A stretch of 64,000 bases of DNA. Origin: Methylobacterium sp. E-045 (GTDB lineage: Bacteria; Pseudomonadota; Alphaproteobacteria; Rhizobiales; Beijerinckiaceae). A model generated the notes under the pieces. That model worked only from the letters and a program-made list of their open reading frames with translations, was not told the DNA's origin and did no database searches. The position numbers and the translations under genes are program-made. Location: contig NZ_JAKSYE010000087.1 in NCBI RefSeq assembly GCF_022829685.1, forward strand, positions 1 through 64,000, given 5' to 3'. Of this stretch, positions 47,309 to 56,415 are shown piece by piece (the first letter of the stretch is position 1; each line of letters begins with the position of its first letter).

Positions 47309-47947
47309 ATGGAGCGCCTGCTCGTCCTCGCTCGCCACGGCCAGAGCGAATGGAACCTCAAGAAGCTTTTCACCGGCTGGCGCGATCCGCAACTCACCGA
47401 GCTTGGCATCACCGAGGCCAGGACCGCCGGCCGCTGGCTCAAGCAGCAGGGTTACGCCTTCGATGTGGCCTTCACCTCCAACCTGCAGCGGGCGCAGCAT
47501 ACCTGCACGCTGATCCTGGAGGAGATGGGACAGGCCGGCATCGAGACGATCCGGTCCGAGGCGCTGAACGAGCGTGATTACGGCGATCTGTCGGGTCTCA
47601 ACAAGGACGATGCCCGCGAGCGCTGGGGCGACGCCCAGGTTCACCAGTGGCGCCGGTCCTACGACATTCCGCCCCCCGGCGGGGAGAGTCTGAAGGACAC
47701 CGCGGCGCGCGTGCTGCCCTATTACATCCAGACCATCCTGCCGCGCGTCATGGCGGGCGAGCGCGTCCTGGTGGCCGCCCACGGCAATTCCCTGCGGGCG
47801 CTGGTGATGGTGCTCGACGGGATGACCACGAAGACCATCGCGAGTCTCGAGATCGCCACCGGCATCCCCCTGGTCTACCAGCTCAAGGCCGACACCACGG
47901 TGGAGAGCAAGGCCGTGCTCGAGCGGGACATCGACCACGACGCCTGA
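47309..47947 (+). CDS. gpmA: 2,3-bisphosphoglycerate-dependent phosphoglycerate mutase
   Basis: 212 residues with [20 protein letters not shown] (phosphohistidine), [16 protein letters not shown], catalytic Glu in [35 protein letters not shown] and the second His in [19 protein letters not shown]. These match the glycolytic dPGM type rather than generic phosphatases; the chain is slightly shorter than the 230-250 residues of enteric enzymes, as in other Alphaproteobacteria. It interconverts 3- and 2-phosphoglycerate. Confidence 0.94.
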   Translation: MERLLVLARHGQSEWNLKKLFTGWRDPQLTELGITEARTAGRWLKQQGYAFDVAFTSNLQRAQHTCTLILEEMGQAGIETIRSEALNERDYGDLSGLNKDDARERWGDAQVHQWRRSYDIPPPGGESLKDTAARVLPYYIQTILPRVMAGERVLVAAHGNSLRALVMVLDGMTTKTIASLEIATGIPLVYQLKADTTVESKAVLERDIDHDA

Positions 47948-48222
47948 CGGCGTATCGCGGCGGACACCACCCCTCCGCCGGTCGAAAGCCGCTGTCCGCG
48001 ACGGGCGGCCCGCCGGACGGGCTAGGCCGGGCGGTGCGGCGCCACGGGCTTCGCCGCCGCGCCCCGGGGCGCTTGACAGGGGAGAGGTGTGGGCCGACCC
48101 ATCGTCGAGCGAGCCTTCGACACGAAGGCCGCGCGAGGCCTTCGCCTTGACCGGTGTCGTCTCGCGTCCGAACACCTGCCCCGGAGCCACGATCATCGGC
48201 TCCGACCCGGAGAACCCATCCG

Positions 48223-49194
48223 ATGCGTCTGCGCAACCTCGTCCGTCCGGTCGCGGCACTGGCCCTGATCGCCGGGCTTTCGTCAGGCGCCGTCTCCGTG
48301 GCCCGGGCCGCCGACGCGATCTTTCCGCCGAGTTCGCGCTTCGGCTTCACGCCGGCCTCGGACATGGCGCTGTCCAAGCGCTTCTCCGGTTTCGAGCGGC
48401 TGGAAGGCGGCGCGACCCTCTCCATCGTCGAGCTGCCGTCGACGGCCTTCGTCGACCTGGAGAAGAGCTTCACCGACGAGAACCTGCGCACGCAGGGGTT
48501 CGCCGTCGCGACGCGGGAAGCCATCAAGGTCGCAGGCGACGTGGATGCCGTGCTCTTCACCGGGGAGCAGCCGGCGCCGGAGGGGGCCGCCACCCCGGCG
48601 ATCAAGAAATGGCTCCTCCTCGTCGGCGACACCACGGTCACGGGCATCATCATCGCCCAGACGGTGCCCGATGCCGAGACGCCGGAAACCATGCGAAGCA
48701 TGCTGACCAGCGTGAAGATTCGGCCGGAACTGACCCTGGACGAGCAGGTCGCCGCCCTCCCCTTCCGCATCCGCGACTCGGCCGGGTTCCGGCCCGTCCG
48801 GGTGCTCGCGGGCAATTCGGTCCTGATGACGCAAGGCCCGAAGGACCAGATGCTGAATCTCGAACAGCCGATCCTGGTCCTCGCCCAGGCCGTCCAGCAG
48901 CCGCCCCAGCCGGAGCAGCGCGATGCCTTCGCCCGCGCCGCCCTCTATTCGAACCAGACGATGAAGGATTTCGCGGTGGAGCGGTCGCAGACCTACCGTC
49001 AGAACGGCGTCGACTGGCACGAGATCGTCGCCCGCGCGGTCGACGGCCCTTCGAACACGCCGGTGGTGGTGTCCCAGACCATCCGCTTCGCGCCGGACGG
49101 CTACCTCCGCGCCCTCGGCGTGGTGCGGGCCGACCAGCGCAGCGCCATGCTGTCCCAGTTCCGCGCGGTCATCGACAGCGTCGAGGTGAAGTAG
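48223..49194 (+). CDS. Exported protein of unknown function
   Basis: 323 residues. ATG 48223 gives a good signal peptide (MRLRNLVRPVAALALIAGLS, cleavage near ARAADA). The mature protein is alpha/beta with alternating polar sequence, lacking membrane segments and cysteines; segments such as FEVERSQTYRQNGVDWHE-like (here FAVERSQTYRQNGVDWHEIV) and TIRFAPDGYLRALGVVRADQ suggest a fold related to small periplasmic stress or sporulation-type proteins. No family is recognised. The 275 bases before it hold no supported feature. It converges with grpE. Confidence 0.75.
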   Translation: MRLRNLVRPVAALALIAGLSSGAVSVARAADAIFPPSSRFGFTPASDMALSKRFSGFERLEGGATLSIVELPSTAFVDLEKSFTDENLRTQGFAVATREAIKVAGDVDAVLFTGEQPAPEGAATPAIKKWLLLVGDTTVTGIIIAQTVPDAETPETMRSMLTSVKIRPELTLDEQVAALPFRIRDSAGFRPVRVLAGNSVLMTQGPKDQMLNLEQPILVLAQAVQQPPQPEQRDAFARAALYSNQTMKDFAVERSQTYRQNGVDWHEIVARAVDGPSNTPVVVSQTIRFAPDGYLRALGVVRADQRSAMLSQFRAVIDSVEVK

Positions 49195-49258
49195 CGGCCC
49201 CGCCGCCTCGTCGCGGACGCGTCATCCGGGACGAGGCCCATGGTTCGGGCGGGATGCC

Positions 49259-49855
49259 TCAGGCGGCATCCGCGGGATTGGTCGCCGCCTTGGGGCCGCC
49301 CTTGGCGACACCCACGAGGGCCGGGCGCAGGACGCGGTCACCGATGACGTAGCCTGACTGCATCACCTGCACCACCGTCCCGTTCGGCACCTCGGCATTG
49401 GGGACTTCGAACATCGCCTGGTGGCGGTTGGGATCGAAGCGCTGGCCCTGGGGCTCGATCAGCTTCACCCCGTGCCGCTCCAGGGTCTTGGCGAGATCGC
49501 GCTCCGTGAGCTCGATCCCGTCGATCAGAGCCTTGAGCGGTCCCTCGGCGGTGGAGGCGGCCTCCGCCGGCACGCTCTCCAGGGCACGGCGGATGTTGTC
49601 GGCCGCGTTCAGCATGTCGCGCGCGAAATTCGTCACCGCATAGGTCCGCGCATCGGCGACCTCGCGCTCGGTGCGCCGGCGCAGGTTCTCCATCTCGGCC
49701 AAGGTGCGGAGGACGCGGTCCTTCAGCTCGTCCCGCTCTGTGATCAGGCTCGCCAAGGCGACGGCATTGTCCTCCGCGCGCGCCTCGGGCTTCACGTCGG
49801 TCTCCGTCGCCGTCTCGGCGCGCTGCCCGTCATGCTCCATGTCGTTCGCCATCAT
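49259..49855 (-). CDS. grpE: Nucleotide exchange factor GrpE
   Basis: 198 residues from ATG 49855 (ATG 49852 is equally possible, with GAAGAG upstream). A long N-terminal coiled coil ([40 protein letters not shown]), then the family motif [16 protein letters not shown] and the C-terminal beta domain ([20 protein letters not shown], then [20 protein letters not shown]). It releases ADP from DnaK. No dnaK, dnaJ or hrcA is adjacent within the window. Confidence 0.95.
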   Translation of the reverse strand: MMANDMEHDGQRAETATETDVKPEARAEDNAVALASLITERDELKDRVLRTLAEMENLRRRTEREVADARTYAVTNFARDMLNAADNIRRALESVPAEAASTAEGPLKALIDGIELTERDLAKTLERHGVKLIEPQGQRFDPNRHQAMFEVPNAEVPNGTVVQVMQSGYVIGDRVLRPALVGVAKGGPKAATNPADAA

Positions 49856-50102
49856 CGCTCTTCGTCGATCGCAAGGTTGCTCGCCCCGCGCCCGTCGCCG
49901 GTCTCGTTCGTCGGAGACCGTCGGCACGCGGTCGATGGGAATGGGGTCGGTCCACGGCGCCGAGAACCCGCTCGACGGGGTTCGGCACCATGCTCCGGGA
50001 TCGCAGCTGATATCAGACGCGCACGGGATGAAATCAAGCCGAGCGCCGTCCCGCCCCTCTTCTCCGCTTCAGCCCCCCGCGAGATTCAGGCTTGCAGGGG
50101 GC

Positions 50103-52910
50103 TCAGGCTTCCCGCGGGGGCGGGGACTCCACGAGGGCTTCCAGCCCCTCCGCCCTCAGGGCGGCGACATCGCTGGCGAAGATCTCCATCACCGCGTTGC
50201 GGATCGCGGCCTGCCGGTCGGGCTGGGTGACGCGGGTCCCGGTGAGGTCGGTGACGTAGAACACGTCCACCGCCCGCTCGCCGAAGGTCGCCACATGGGC
50301 CGACGTGATGTTGAGGCTGAGGCGCCCGAGGGCGGTGGTCAGCTCGTAGAGCAGACCCGGCCGGTCGAGGCCGGTGATCTCCACCACGGTCTCCCGGCTC
50401 GACAGGGCGTTGTCGATCGCCATGTCCGGAGGGATCAGGAAGGTGTTGGAGCGGTTGCTCGGCGGGTGCCGGTTCGCCACGAGGTCGGCGATGCGGATCT
50501 CGCCCCTGAGCGCCCGCTCGATCGCCGTGGTGATGCGCTTGGCGCGGCGCAATTCGTCGTCGTCCCGCTCGAAGGCGCGGGAGATGAAGATCGAGTCGAG
50601 GGCAAAGCCGTCGGTGGTGGTGAAGATCTGCGCGTCGACGATGTTGCCGCCCAAGGCCGCGCACGCCCCGGTGACGATGGCGAGAAGGCGCGGGTGGTCG
50701 GGCGAGTAGATCGTGATCTCGGTCACGCCGCGGGTCGGATCGGTCTCGTAGACGGTGGCGACGGTGCGCCCGTCCTCCATGACGCCGCGCACGAACCCCG
50801 CATTCTTGAACTGGCGGACGGCATCGACCTTCAGCCAGTAGGCCTGGTTATGCCGGGCGGAATAGGCGTCGAAGAAGGCCGGATCCCAATCCGCCAACTG
50901 CTCTCGCAGGCCCATCTGGATGAGGCGGACCCGGTCGGTCCGGGCGATCTCGGAATGGCCGCCGGAGAGGAGCACCTCGGTCTCGTCGTAGAGGGTGCGC
51001 AACAGCGTCCCCTTCCAGGCCGTCCACACGCCCGGCCCCACCGCCTTGATGTCCGCCACCGTGAGGATCATCAGGAGCTTCAGCCGCTCCATGGTCTGAA
51101 CCACGGAGGCGAACTTCTGGATCGTCTTCGGGTCGGAGAGATCGCGGCTCTGCGCCGTCATCGACATCAGCAGGTGATGCTCGACCAGCCAGGCCACGAT
51201 CTCGGTCTCGGCCTGGGTGAGGCCGAAGCGCGGGCCGATCTTCTCGGCGATGGCCGCCCCGGCGATGGAATGGTCTTCCGGGCGCCCCTTGGCGATGTCG
51301 TGCAGGAGCACCGCGACGTAGAGGGCGCGCCGGTGGCTGATCGTGTCGATGAGCCGCGTGGCGATGGGATGGTCCTCGGAGGCCTGGCCGGAATCGATGG
51401 CCGCCAGGACGCCGATCGAGCGCAGCAGGTGCTCGTCCACCGTGTAATGGTGGTACATGTTGAACTGCATCAGCGCGACGATGCGGCCGAAATCCGGGAT
51501 GAACCGGCCGAGCACGCCCGCCTCGTTCATCAGCCGGAGGATCGTCTCCGGCGAGTTCTTCGACGTCAGCACGTCGAGGAAGAGGGTGTTGGCCTCCGTA
51601 TCGGACCGGAGGGAATGTCCGATGAGGCGCAGCGAGCGGGTGGCGACCCGGGTCGCATCCGGATGGATCGGCAGGTTGTGGCGGTCGGCGAGCCAGAACA
51701 GCCGGATCAGGTTCACGGGATCCCGCGAGAACGCATCCGCCGTGCGCAGGTTGATCCGGCCGTGATCGTCGATGAAGTCCTCCGCCTCGATGGCGGTGGC
51801 GCGGAAGCGATCGCGAAAACGGCCGATCCAGCGGTCGAGGACCGGGGTGCGCTTGGCATGGCGCGCTTCGAGGGCGGCGCAGACGATGGCGGTGAGATCG
51901 CCCACTTCCTTCGCGATCAGGAAATAGGCCTTCATAAAGCGCTCGACGCCCGACAGGCCGCCGCGCGGCTCGTAGCCGAAGCGCTCGGCGATCCTCGGCT
52001 GCAGCCCGAAGGACAGGCGCTCCTCGGACCGGCCGGTGACGAAATGCATGTGGCAGCGGACGCGCCAGAGCAGCTCCTCGCAGCGCTCGAACACCCGGTA
52101 CTCCTCGGGCGTGAATAGGCCGGCGGGGACGAGTTCGCTCTGGTCGCGGACGCGGTAGGTGTATTTCGCGATCCAGAACAGGGTGTTGAGGTCGCGCAGC
52201 CCGCCTTTCCCGTCCTTGACGTTGGGCTCGACGAGGTAGCGCGAGGCGCCCGCCTTCGAGACGCGGGTATCGCGCTCGCGCAGCTTGGCCTCGACGAATT
52301 CCGGCGCCGTCCACATGACGAGTTCGATATCGAACCGGGTCACCAGTTCCTCGAACAGGGCCCTCGCCCCGAAGAGGTAGCGCGCCTCGAGGAGGGAGGT
52401 GCGGATCGTCATGTCGGCGCGCCCCTCCCGCAGGCACTCCTCCACCGAGCGCGTTGCGTGGCCGACCTTCAGCTTGAGGTCCCACAAGACGTAGAGCATC
52501 GCCTCGACGACGCTCTCGGACCAGGCGGTCTGCTTGTAGGGCAGCAGGAACAGGAGATCGATGTCCGATCCCGGCGCCATGGTCCCGCGCCCGTAGCCGC
52601 CGGTGGCCACCACGGCGAGCTGTTCGCCGGTGGAGGGATTGTCGTTGGGGTAGAGCCGCCACACCACCGCATCGTGGATCGTGCGGATCACCGCATCGGT
52701 GAGGTTGCTGATCCGTTGAGCGCAGGCGGTGCCGTCGCGCTCCTCCATCAACCGGGCTTCGGCATCGGCATGGCCGAGCTCGATGATGCGACGGAGCTCC
52801 GGGACGAGAAGCGCGCGCAGCTGCGTCGCCTCGCGCACGTCGCGGTCGAGAGTGGTGAGGACCGTTTTGAGGGCGGCGCCAGCGTCGAACATGCGCAAAC
52901 CCGTTATCAT
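50103..52910 (-). CDS. glnD: PII uridylyltransferase/uridylyl-removing enzyme GlnD
   Basis: 935 residues in the standard order: nucleotidyltransferase domain with VVATGGYGRGTMAPGSDIDL (Gly-Gly and paired Asp metal ligands), GlnD_UR_UTase region (EPNVKDGKGGLRDLNTLFWI), HD domain (YVAVLLHDIAKGRPEDHSIA) and two C-terminal ACT domains (TEITIYSPDHPRLLAIVTGA; VEITGLDRPGLLYELTTALG) that sense glutamine. It uridylylates PII when nitrogen is limiting and removes UMP when glutamine is high. The start is 52910, with an alternative ATG at 52892. It is divergent from the sulfonate transporter genes. Confidence 0.95.
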   Translation of the reverse strand: MITGLRMFDAGAALKTVLTTLDRDVREATQLRALLVPELRRIIELGHADAEARLMEERDGTACAQRISNLTDAVIRTIHDAVVWRLYPNDNPSTGEQLAVVATGGYGRGTMAPGSDIDLLFLLPYKQTAWSESVVEAMLYVLWDLKLKVGHATRSVEECLREGRADMTIRTSLLEARYLFGARALFEELVTRFDIELVMWTAPEFVEAKLRERDTRVSKAGASRYLVEPNVKDGKGGLRDLNTLFWIAKYTYRVRDQSELVPAGLFTPEEYRVFERCEELLWRVRCHMHFVTGRSEERLSFGLQPRIAERFGYEPRGGLSGVERFMKAYFLIAKEVGDLTAIVCAALEARHAKRTPVLDRWIGRFRDRFRATAIEAEDFIDDHGRINLRTADAFSRDPVNLIRLFWLADRHNLPIHPDATRVATRSLRLIGHSLRSDTEANTLFLDVLTSKNSPETILRLMNEAGVLGRFIPDFGRIVALMQFNMYHHYTVDEHLLRSIGVLAAIDSGQASEDHPIATRLIDTISHRRALYVAVLLHDIAKGRPEDHSIAGAAIAEKIGPRFGLTQAETEIVAWLVEHHLLMSMTAQSRDLSDPKTIQKFASVVQTMERLKLLMILTVADIKAVGPGVWTAWKGTLLRTLYDETEVLLSGGHSEIARTDRVRLIQMGLREQLADWDPAFFDAYSARHNQAYWLKVDAVRQFKNAGFVRGVMEDGRTVATVYETDPTRGVTEITIYSPDHPRLLAIVTGACAALGGNIVDAQIFTTTDGFALDSIFISRAFERDDDELRRAKRITTAIERALRGEIRIADLVANRHPPSNRSNTFLIPPDMAIDNALSSRETVVEITGLDRPGLLYELTTALGRLSLNITSAHVATFGERAVDVFYVTDLTGTRVTQPDRQAAIRNAVMEIFASDVAALRAEGLEALVESPPPREA

Positions 52911-53002
52911 GTTCCCAGAGGGACACCAGAGACAACGCTAGGCAGGTGCGTAGATGTGATAGGCAATCCGTAGGATGCCGTTCTCTGTGCCGGAAAAATC
53001 GT

Positions 53003-53031
53003 TTGACGAAACGAACGGTCCTGGCTACCTC
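53003..53031 (+). promoter_or_regulatory. Candidate sigma-70 promoter for the sulfonate ABC operon
   Basis: TTGACG (53003-53008), a 17-base spacer and TACCTC (53026-53031) lie 44 bases upstream of the substrate-binding protein start, in the divergent gap with glnD. The -35 box is strong and the -10 weak, as is common in GC-rich alphaproteobacteria. Confidence 0.35.
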
Positions 53032-53074
53032 GGATGCCCCGCGTCACTGCCGGGACCATGGAGACGATTGACCG

Positions 53075-54049
53075 ATGACTCTGTCCCGTCGCGCCATCCT
53101 GAGTGCCATCTGCGGCGCCGCGTCGCTTCTACTGATGCCGCGCCCCGGTGAGGCGGCGGACGTCAAGGAGATCCGCCTCGATTGGGCGACCTACAACCCG
53201 GTGAGCCTGATCCTCAAGGACAAGGGCTTCCTGGAGGAGGCCCTGAAGGGGAAGGGCATCACGGTCCGCTGGACCCAGTCCCTGGGCTCCAACAAGGCGC
53301 TCGAATTCCTCAATGGCGGCGCCATCGATGTCGGATCGTCGGCCGGGGCCGCGGCCCTGCTTGCCCGGATCAACGGCAACCCGATCAAGGCGGTCTACGT
53401 CTTCTCGCGGCCGGAATGGACGGCGCTGGTCACCCGCAAGGACAGCGGCATCACCAAGCCCGCCGACCTCAAGGGCAAGCGCATCGCGGTGACCCGCGGC
53501 ACCGACCCGCACATCTTCCTGATCCGCGCGCTCCAGGGCGCCGGCCTCACCGAGAAGGACGCCAAGCTCGTCCTGCTCCAGCACGCCGACGGTCGCACCG
53601 CCCTCGACCGGGGCGACGTCGATGCCTGGGCCGGCCTCGACCCGATGATGGCGGCCTCCGAAATCGAGAACGACGACGTGCTGTTCTACCGGGACGCCGC
53701 CGCCAACACCTGGGGGGTCCTCGACGTGCGCGAGGATTTCGCGAAGGCCAACCCGGATCTCGTGCGCACCGTGATCGCCGCCTACGAGACCGCCCGGACC
53801 TACGCGATCGAGAATCCCGACGCCCTGAAGAACGCCCTCGTCGCCGTGACGAAGCTGCCCGAACCGGTGATCGCCCGGCAGATCGAGCGCACCGACCTGA
53901 CCCAGCCCGCCATCGGCAAGGCCCAGGCCGAATCGATCGGCGCCGCCGGGATCGCCCTGCAGCAGGCCGGGGTGATCCCCGCCGGTACCGACGTGAAGGC
54001 GGCGGTGGACGGGCTGATCGATCCGCAATACGCGCCCGCCGCCCGCTGA
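53075..54049 (+). CDS. ssuA: Aliphatic sulfonate-type ABC transporter substrate-binding protein
   Basis: 324 residues with a signal peptide (MTLSRRAILSAICGAASLLL, Tat-like SRR, cleavage near GEA-ADV). The mature part is a SsuA/NMT1-type binding fold: DWATYNPVSLILKDKGFLEE, WTQSLGSNKALEFLNGGAID (Ser-rich ligand pocket), ITKPADLKGKRIAVTRGTDP. It delivers a sulfonate, taurine-like or related organosulfur compound to the permease; the exact ligand is not readable. First of three transporter genes, 3 bases before the permease start. Confidence 0.85.
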   Translation: MTLSRRAILSAICGAASLLLMPRPGEAADVKEIRLDWATYNPVSLILKDKGFLEEALKGKGITVRWTQSLGSNKALEFLNGGAIDVGSSAGAAALLARINGNPIKAVYVFSRPEWTALVTRKDSGITKPADLKGKRIAVTRGTDPHIFLIRALQGAGLTEKDAKLVLLQHADGRTALDRGDVDAWAGLDPMMAASEIENDDVLFYRDAAANTWGVLDVREDFAKANPDLVRTVIAAYETARTYAIENPDALKNALVAVTKLPEPVIARQIERTDLTQPAIGKAQAESIGAAGIALQQAGVIPAGTDVKAAVDGLIDPQYAPAAR

Positions 54050-54052
54050 GCC

Positions 54053-54883
54053 GTGGCCGACCCCGAAGCGGACGATGCCAAGGCGGCGTCGAAACCTCGG
54101 CGAGAGACGGTATGGGACCGGGGCGGCCGCGTCGCCCTCGGCCTGATCCTGCCCCTCGCCCTGGTGATCGGCTGGGAATCCGCCGTCCATACGGGCCTCG
54201 CCCAGGGGCGGCTGATGCCGCCGCCGAGCCGGATCGCGGTGACTCTCTACGATCTCGCCGCCTCCGGCGACCTCTGGATGCACGTTCAGGCGACGCTGCT
54301 GCGCGTCGCCCTCGGTTTCGCCTTCGGCGCGGTGGCCGGCATCGCGGCGGGCGCCCTCACCGGGGCGCTTCCCACCGCCCGCCATATCCTCGATCCGACG
54401 CTTCAGGCGTTGCGGGCCGTGCCGTCGCTGGCCTGGGTTCCGCTGTTCATCCTCTGGCTCGGCATCCTCGAGACGCCGAAGGTGACGCTGATCGCGGTGG
54501 GGGTGTTCTTCCCGGTCTATATCGGCGTGGCGGGGGCCATCGCCTCCGTGGACCGGAAGCTGATCGAGGTCGGCCGCATCTTCCGGCTGTCGACCCTGCA
54601 GCTCGCCCGACGCATCCTGCTTCCCGCCGTCCTGCCGGCGACCCTCACCGCCCTCCGCACCGGCCTCGGCCTCGGCTTCCTGTTCGTGGTCGCCGCCGAA
54701 CTGATGGGCGCCTCGGAGGGGCTCGGCTATCTCCTCATCGACGGGCAGCAATTCAGCAAGGCCGACCAGATCCTCGCCGCGATCATCGCTTTCGCGGTCC
54801 TGGGCAAGCTCGCCGATACCGTCCTCGTCGCCGTGACCCGGCCTCTCACGCGCTGGCAGGACACGGCGCGGGAGACGTTGTAG
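54053..54883 (+). CDS. ssuC: Sulfonate-type ABC transporter permease
   Basis: 276 residues, about six membrane segments, of the SsuC/TauC binding-protein-dependent permease family. The ATPase-coupling EAA-like loop is ASVDRKLIEVGRIFRLSTLQ followed by LARRILLPAVLP. A cytosolic N-terminal tail of about 25 charged residues precedes the first helix (LGLILPLALVIGWESAV). The start is GTG 54053, 3 bases past the ssuA stop. It forms the membrane channel of the importer with the ATPase at 54921. Confidence 0.88.
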   Translation: MADPEADDAKAASKPRRETVWDRGGRVALGLILPLALVIGWESAVHTGLAQGRLMPPPSRIAVTLYDLAASGDLWMHVQATLLRVALGFAFGAVAGIAAGALTGALPTARHILDPTLQALRAVPSLAWVPLFILWLGILETPKVTLIAVGVFFPVYIGVAGAIASVDRKLIEVGRIFRLSTLQLARRILLPAVLPATLTALRTGLGLGFLFVVAAELMGASEGLGYLLIDGQQFSKADQILAAIIAFAVLGKLADTVLVAVTRPLTRWQDTARETL

Positions 54884-54920
54884 GCCCTCCCCCCGGTTCG
54901 AAGAAGGCTGGCGCCTCGCG

Positions 54921-55694
54921 ATGCTCACCCTCGATAGCCTGTCCAAGACCTATTCCGACGGCACGCGGGCGCTGGAGCGCATCGACCTCGCTGTACCTCA
55001 GGGCGAGATCGTGGCGCTCATCGGCGGCTCGGGCTGCGGCAAGACCACGTTGCTGCGGCTCGTCGCCGGGCTCGACCGGGCGAGCGAGGGCAGCATCGTC
55101 CTCGACGGGGAGACGATCGCAGAGCCGCATCCGGGCGTCGGCCTCGTCTTCCAGGAACCGCGCCTGCTGCCCTGGCTCGATGTCGCCGACAATGTGGGCT
55201 TCGGACTGAGCCATCTCGCCAAGGCCGAGCGCAGGGCCCGCGTCGCCCATGCCCTGGAGAGGGTGGGGCTCGCCGAGCATGCCCGCCGCTGGCCGAGGGA
55301 ACTGTCGGGCGGGCAGCAGCAGCGCGTGTCCATCGCCCGTGCCTTCGTGGCCGACCCGCGCGTGCTCCTCCTCGACGAGCCGTTCTCGGCGCTGGACGCC
55401 TTCACCCGCAAGGATCTGCACAGCCACCTGCTCGCCCTCTGGCAGGAGACGAAGCCGACGATCCTCATCGTCACCCACGATGTTGGGGAGGCAGTGGCGC
55501 TGGCCGACCGGGCGGTGGTGATGCGCCCCAAGCCCGGCCGCCTCGACGATGCGATCCCCCTGGCCCTGGCCCGGCCGCGCGATCCGGCCTCCCCCCACAG
55601 CGAGGCCGCCACCCGCCGCATCCTCGCCGCGCTGGACCGCTCGCTCAAGCCCGCCCAGGCGGCGGCGCCCACCGAGGCGGCGCAATGGTGGTGA
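54921..55694 (+). CDS. ssuB: Sulfonate-type ABC transporter ATP-binding protein
   Basis: 257 residues. Walker A GGSGCGKTTLLRLVAGL, Q-loop LVFQEPRLLPW, signature LSGGQQQRVSIARAF, Walker B VLLLDEPFSALD and switch His in IVTHDVGEAVALADR. The EPRLLPWLDVADNVGFGL segment is typical of SsuB/TauB ATPases. It energises import through the preceding permease. 37 bases separate the two genes. OsmC follows after 91 bases and may be on the same transcript. Confidence 0.9.
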   Translation: MLTLDSLSKTYSDGTRALERIDLAVPQGEIVALIGGSGCGKTTLLRLVAGLDRASEGSIVLDGETIAEPHPGVGLVFQEPRLLPWLDVADNVGFGLSHLAKAERRARVAHALERVGLAEHARRWPRELSGGQQQRVSIARAFVADPRVLLLDEPFSALDAFTRKDLHSHLLALWQETKPTILIVTHDVGEAVALADRAVVMRPKPGRLDDAIPLALARPRDPASPHSEAATRRILAALDRSLKPAQAAAPTEAAQWW

Positions 55695-55785
55695 GACCGT
55701 CCCTGGCGTCCGGGCGCATCCCAGGTTAGACGCCGAGGCAAAGACCGAGACGACAATCGCACCAAGACGATCGAGGACACACCCG

Positions 55786-56295
55786 ATGGACGCCACCACC
55801 CTGCGCTCGCTCCAGGCCCCGCTGAAGGACCAGTACCGCAGCGCCCCCGAATCGGCCGTCATCACCCTGAAGGCCAAGGGCACCCTCGACGACAGCTCCA
55901 TCGCCTGCAAGGTCGAGACCGGGCGGGCGCTCGCCGTCGCCGGTCTGCACCCCGCCACCGGCGGGTCGGGCCTCGAACTCTGCTCGGGCGACATGCTGCT
56001 CGAGGCGCTGGTCGCCTGTGCCGGCGTCACCATCAAGGCCGTGGCGACGGCCCTCGAGATCGAGCTGCGCGCCGGCACCGTCTCCGCCGAAGGCGACCTC
56101 GACTTCCGCGGCACCCTGGGCGTCGACAAGGAAGCGCCCGTCGGCTTTCGCGCGATCCGCCTGAACTTCGCCCTCGATACCGATGCGCCGCAGGAGAAGC
56201 TCGACCAGCTCCTCAAGCTGACCGAGCGCTATTGCGTCGTGTTCCAGACCCTGAACCACAAGCCGGAACTGGCGGTCCACGCCTCGAAGGGCTGA
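55786..56295 (+). CDS. OsmC-family protein
   Basis: 169 residues, start ATG 55786. OsmC/Ohr fold with the two peroxidatic-type cysteines in MLLEALVACAGVTIKAVATA and TERYCVVFQTLNHKPEL; an additional Cys is in SSIACKVETGRALAV. Members reduce organic hydroperoxides with thiols. Its place after an organosulfur importer could link it to oxidative stress from sulfur metabolism, or simply reflect chance. The gene ends before a hairpin at 56346. Confidence 0.85.
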   Translation: MDATTLRSLQAPLKDQYRSAPESAVITLKAKGTLDDSSIACKVETGRALAVAGLHPATGGSGLELCSGDMLLEALVACAGVTIKAVATALEIELRAGTVSAEGDLDFRGTLGVDKEAPVGFRAIRLNFALDTDAPQEKLDQLLKLTERYCVVFQTLNHKPELAVHASKG

Positions 56296-56345
56296 GGGGC
56301 GCCGTCCGGGCGCGGATGGAGCGGCGCGGGACGCCGCGAAAACGC

Positions 56346-56365
56346 GATGGCCGGTGCCGGCCATC
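56346..56365. terminator. Palindrome between convergent genes, possible bidirectional terminator
   Basis: GATGGCCGG (56346-56354) and CCGGCCATC (56357-56365) pair perfectly around TG, with a second GC-rich inverted repeat just after. It lies 50 bases past osmC and 50 bases before the end of the leftward membrane-protein gene. No T-run is present on either side, so efficiency is uncertain. Confidence 0.35.
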
Positions 56366-56415
56366 GAGCCGCCGGGTGGCGGCCGGCATCCGCTTCGGTC
56401 ACGGACGTCCGGGCT

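Noticed and set aside
49671..52118. An 815-codon plus-strand frame opposite glnD and grpE
   Set aside because: Antisense shadow of two well-supported housekeeping genes.
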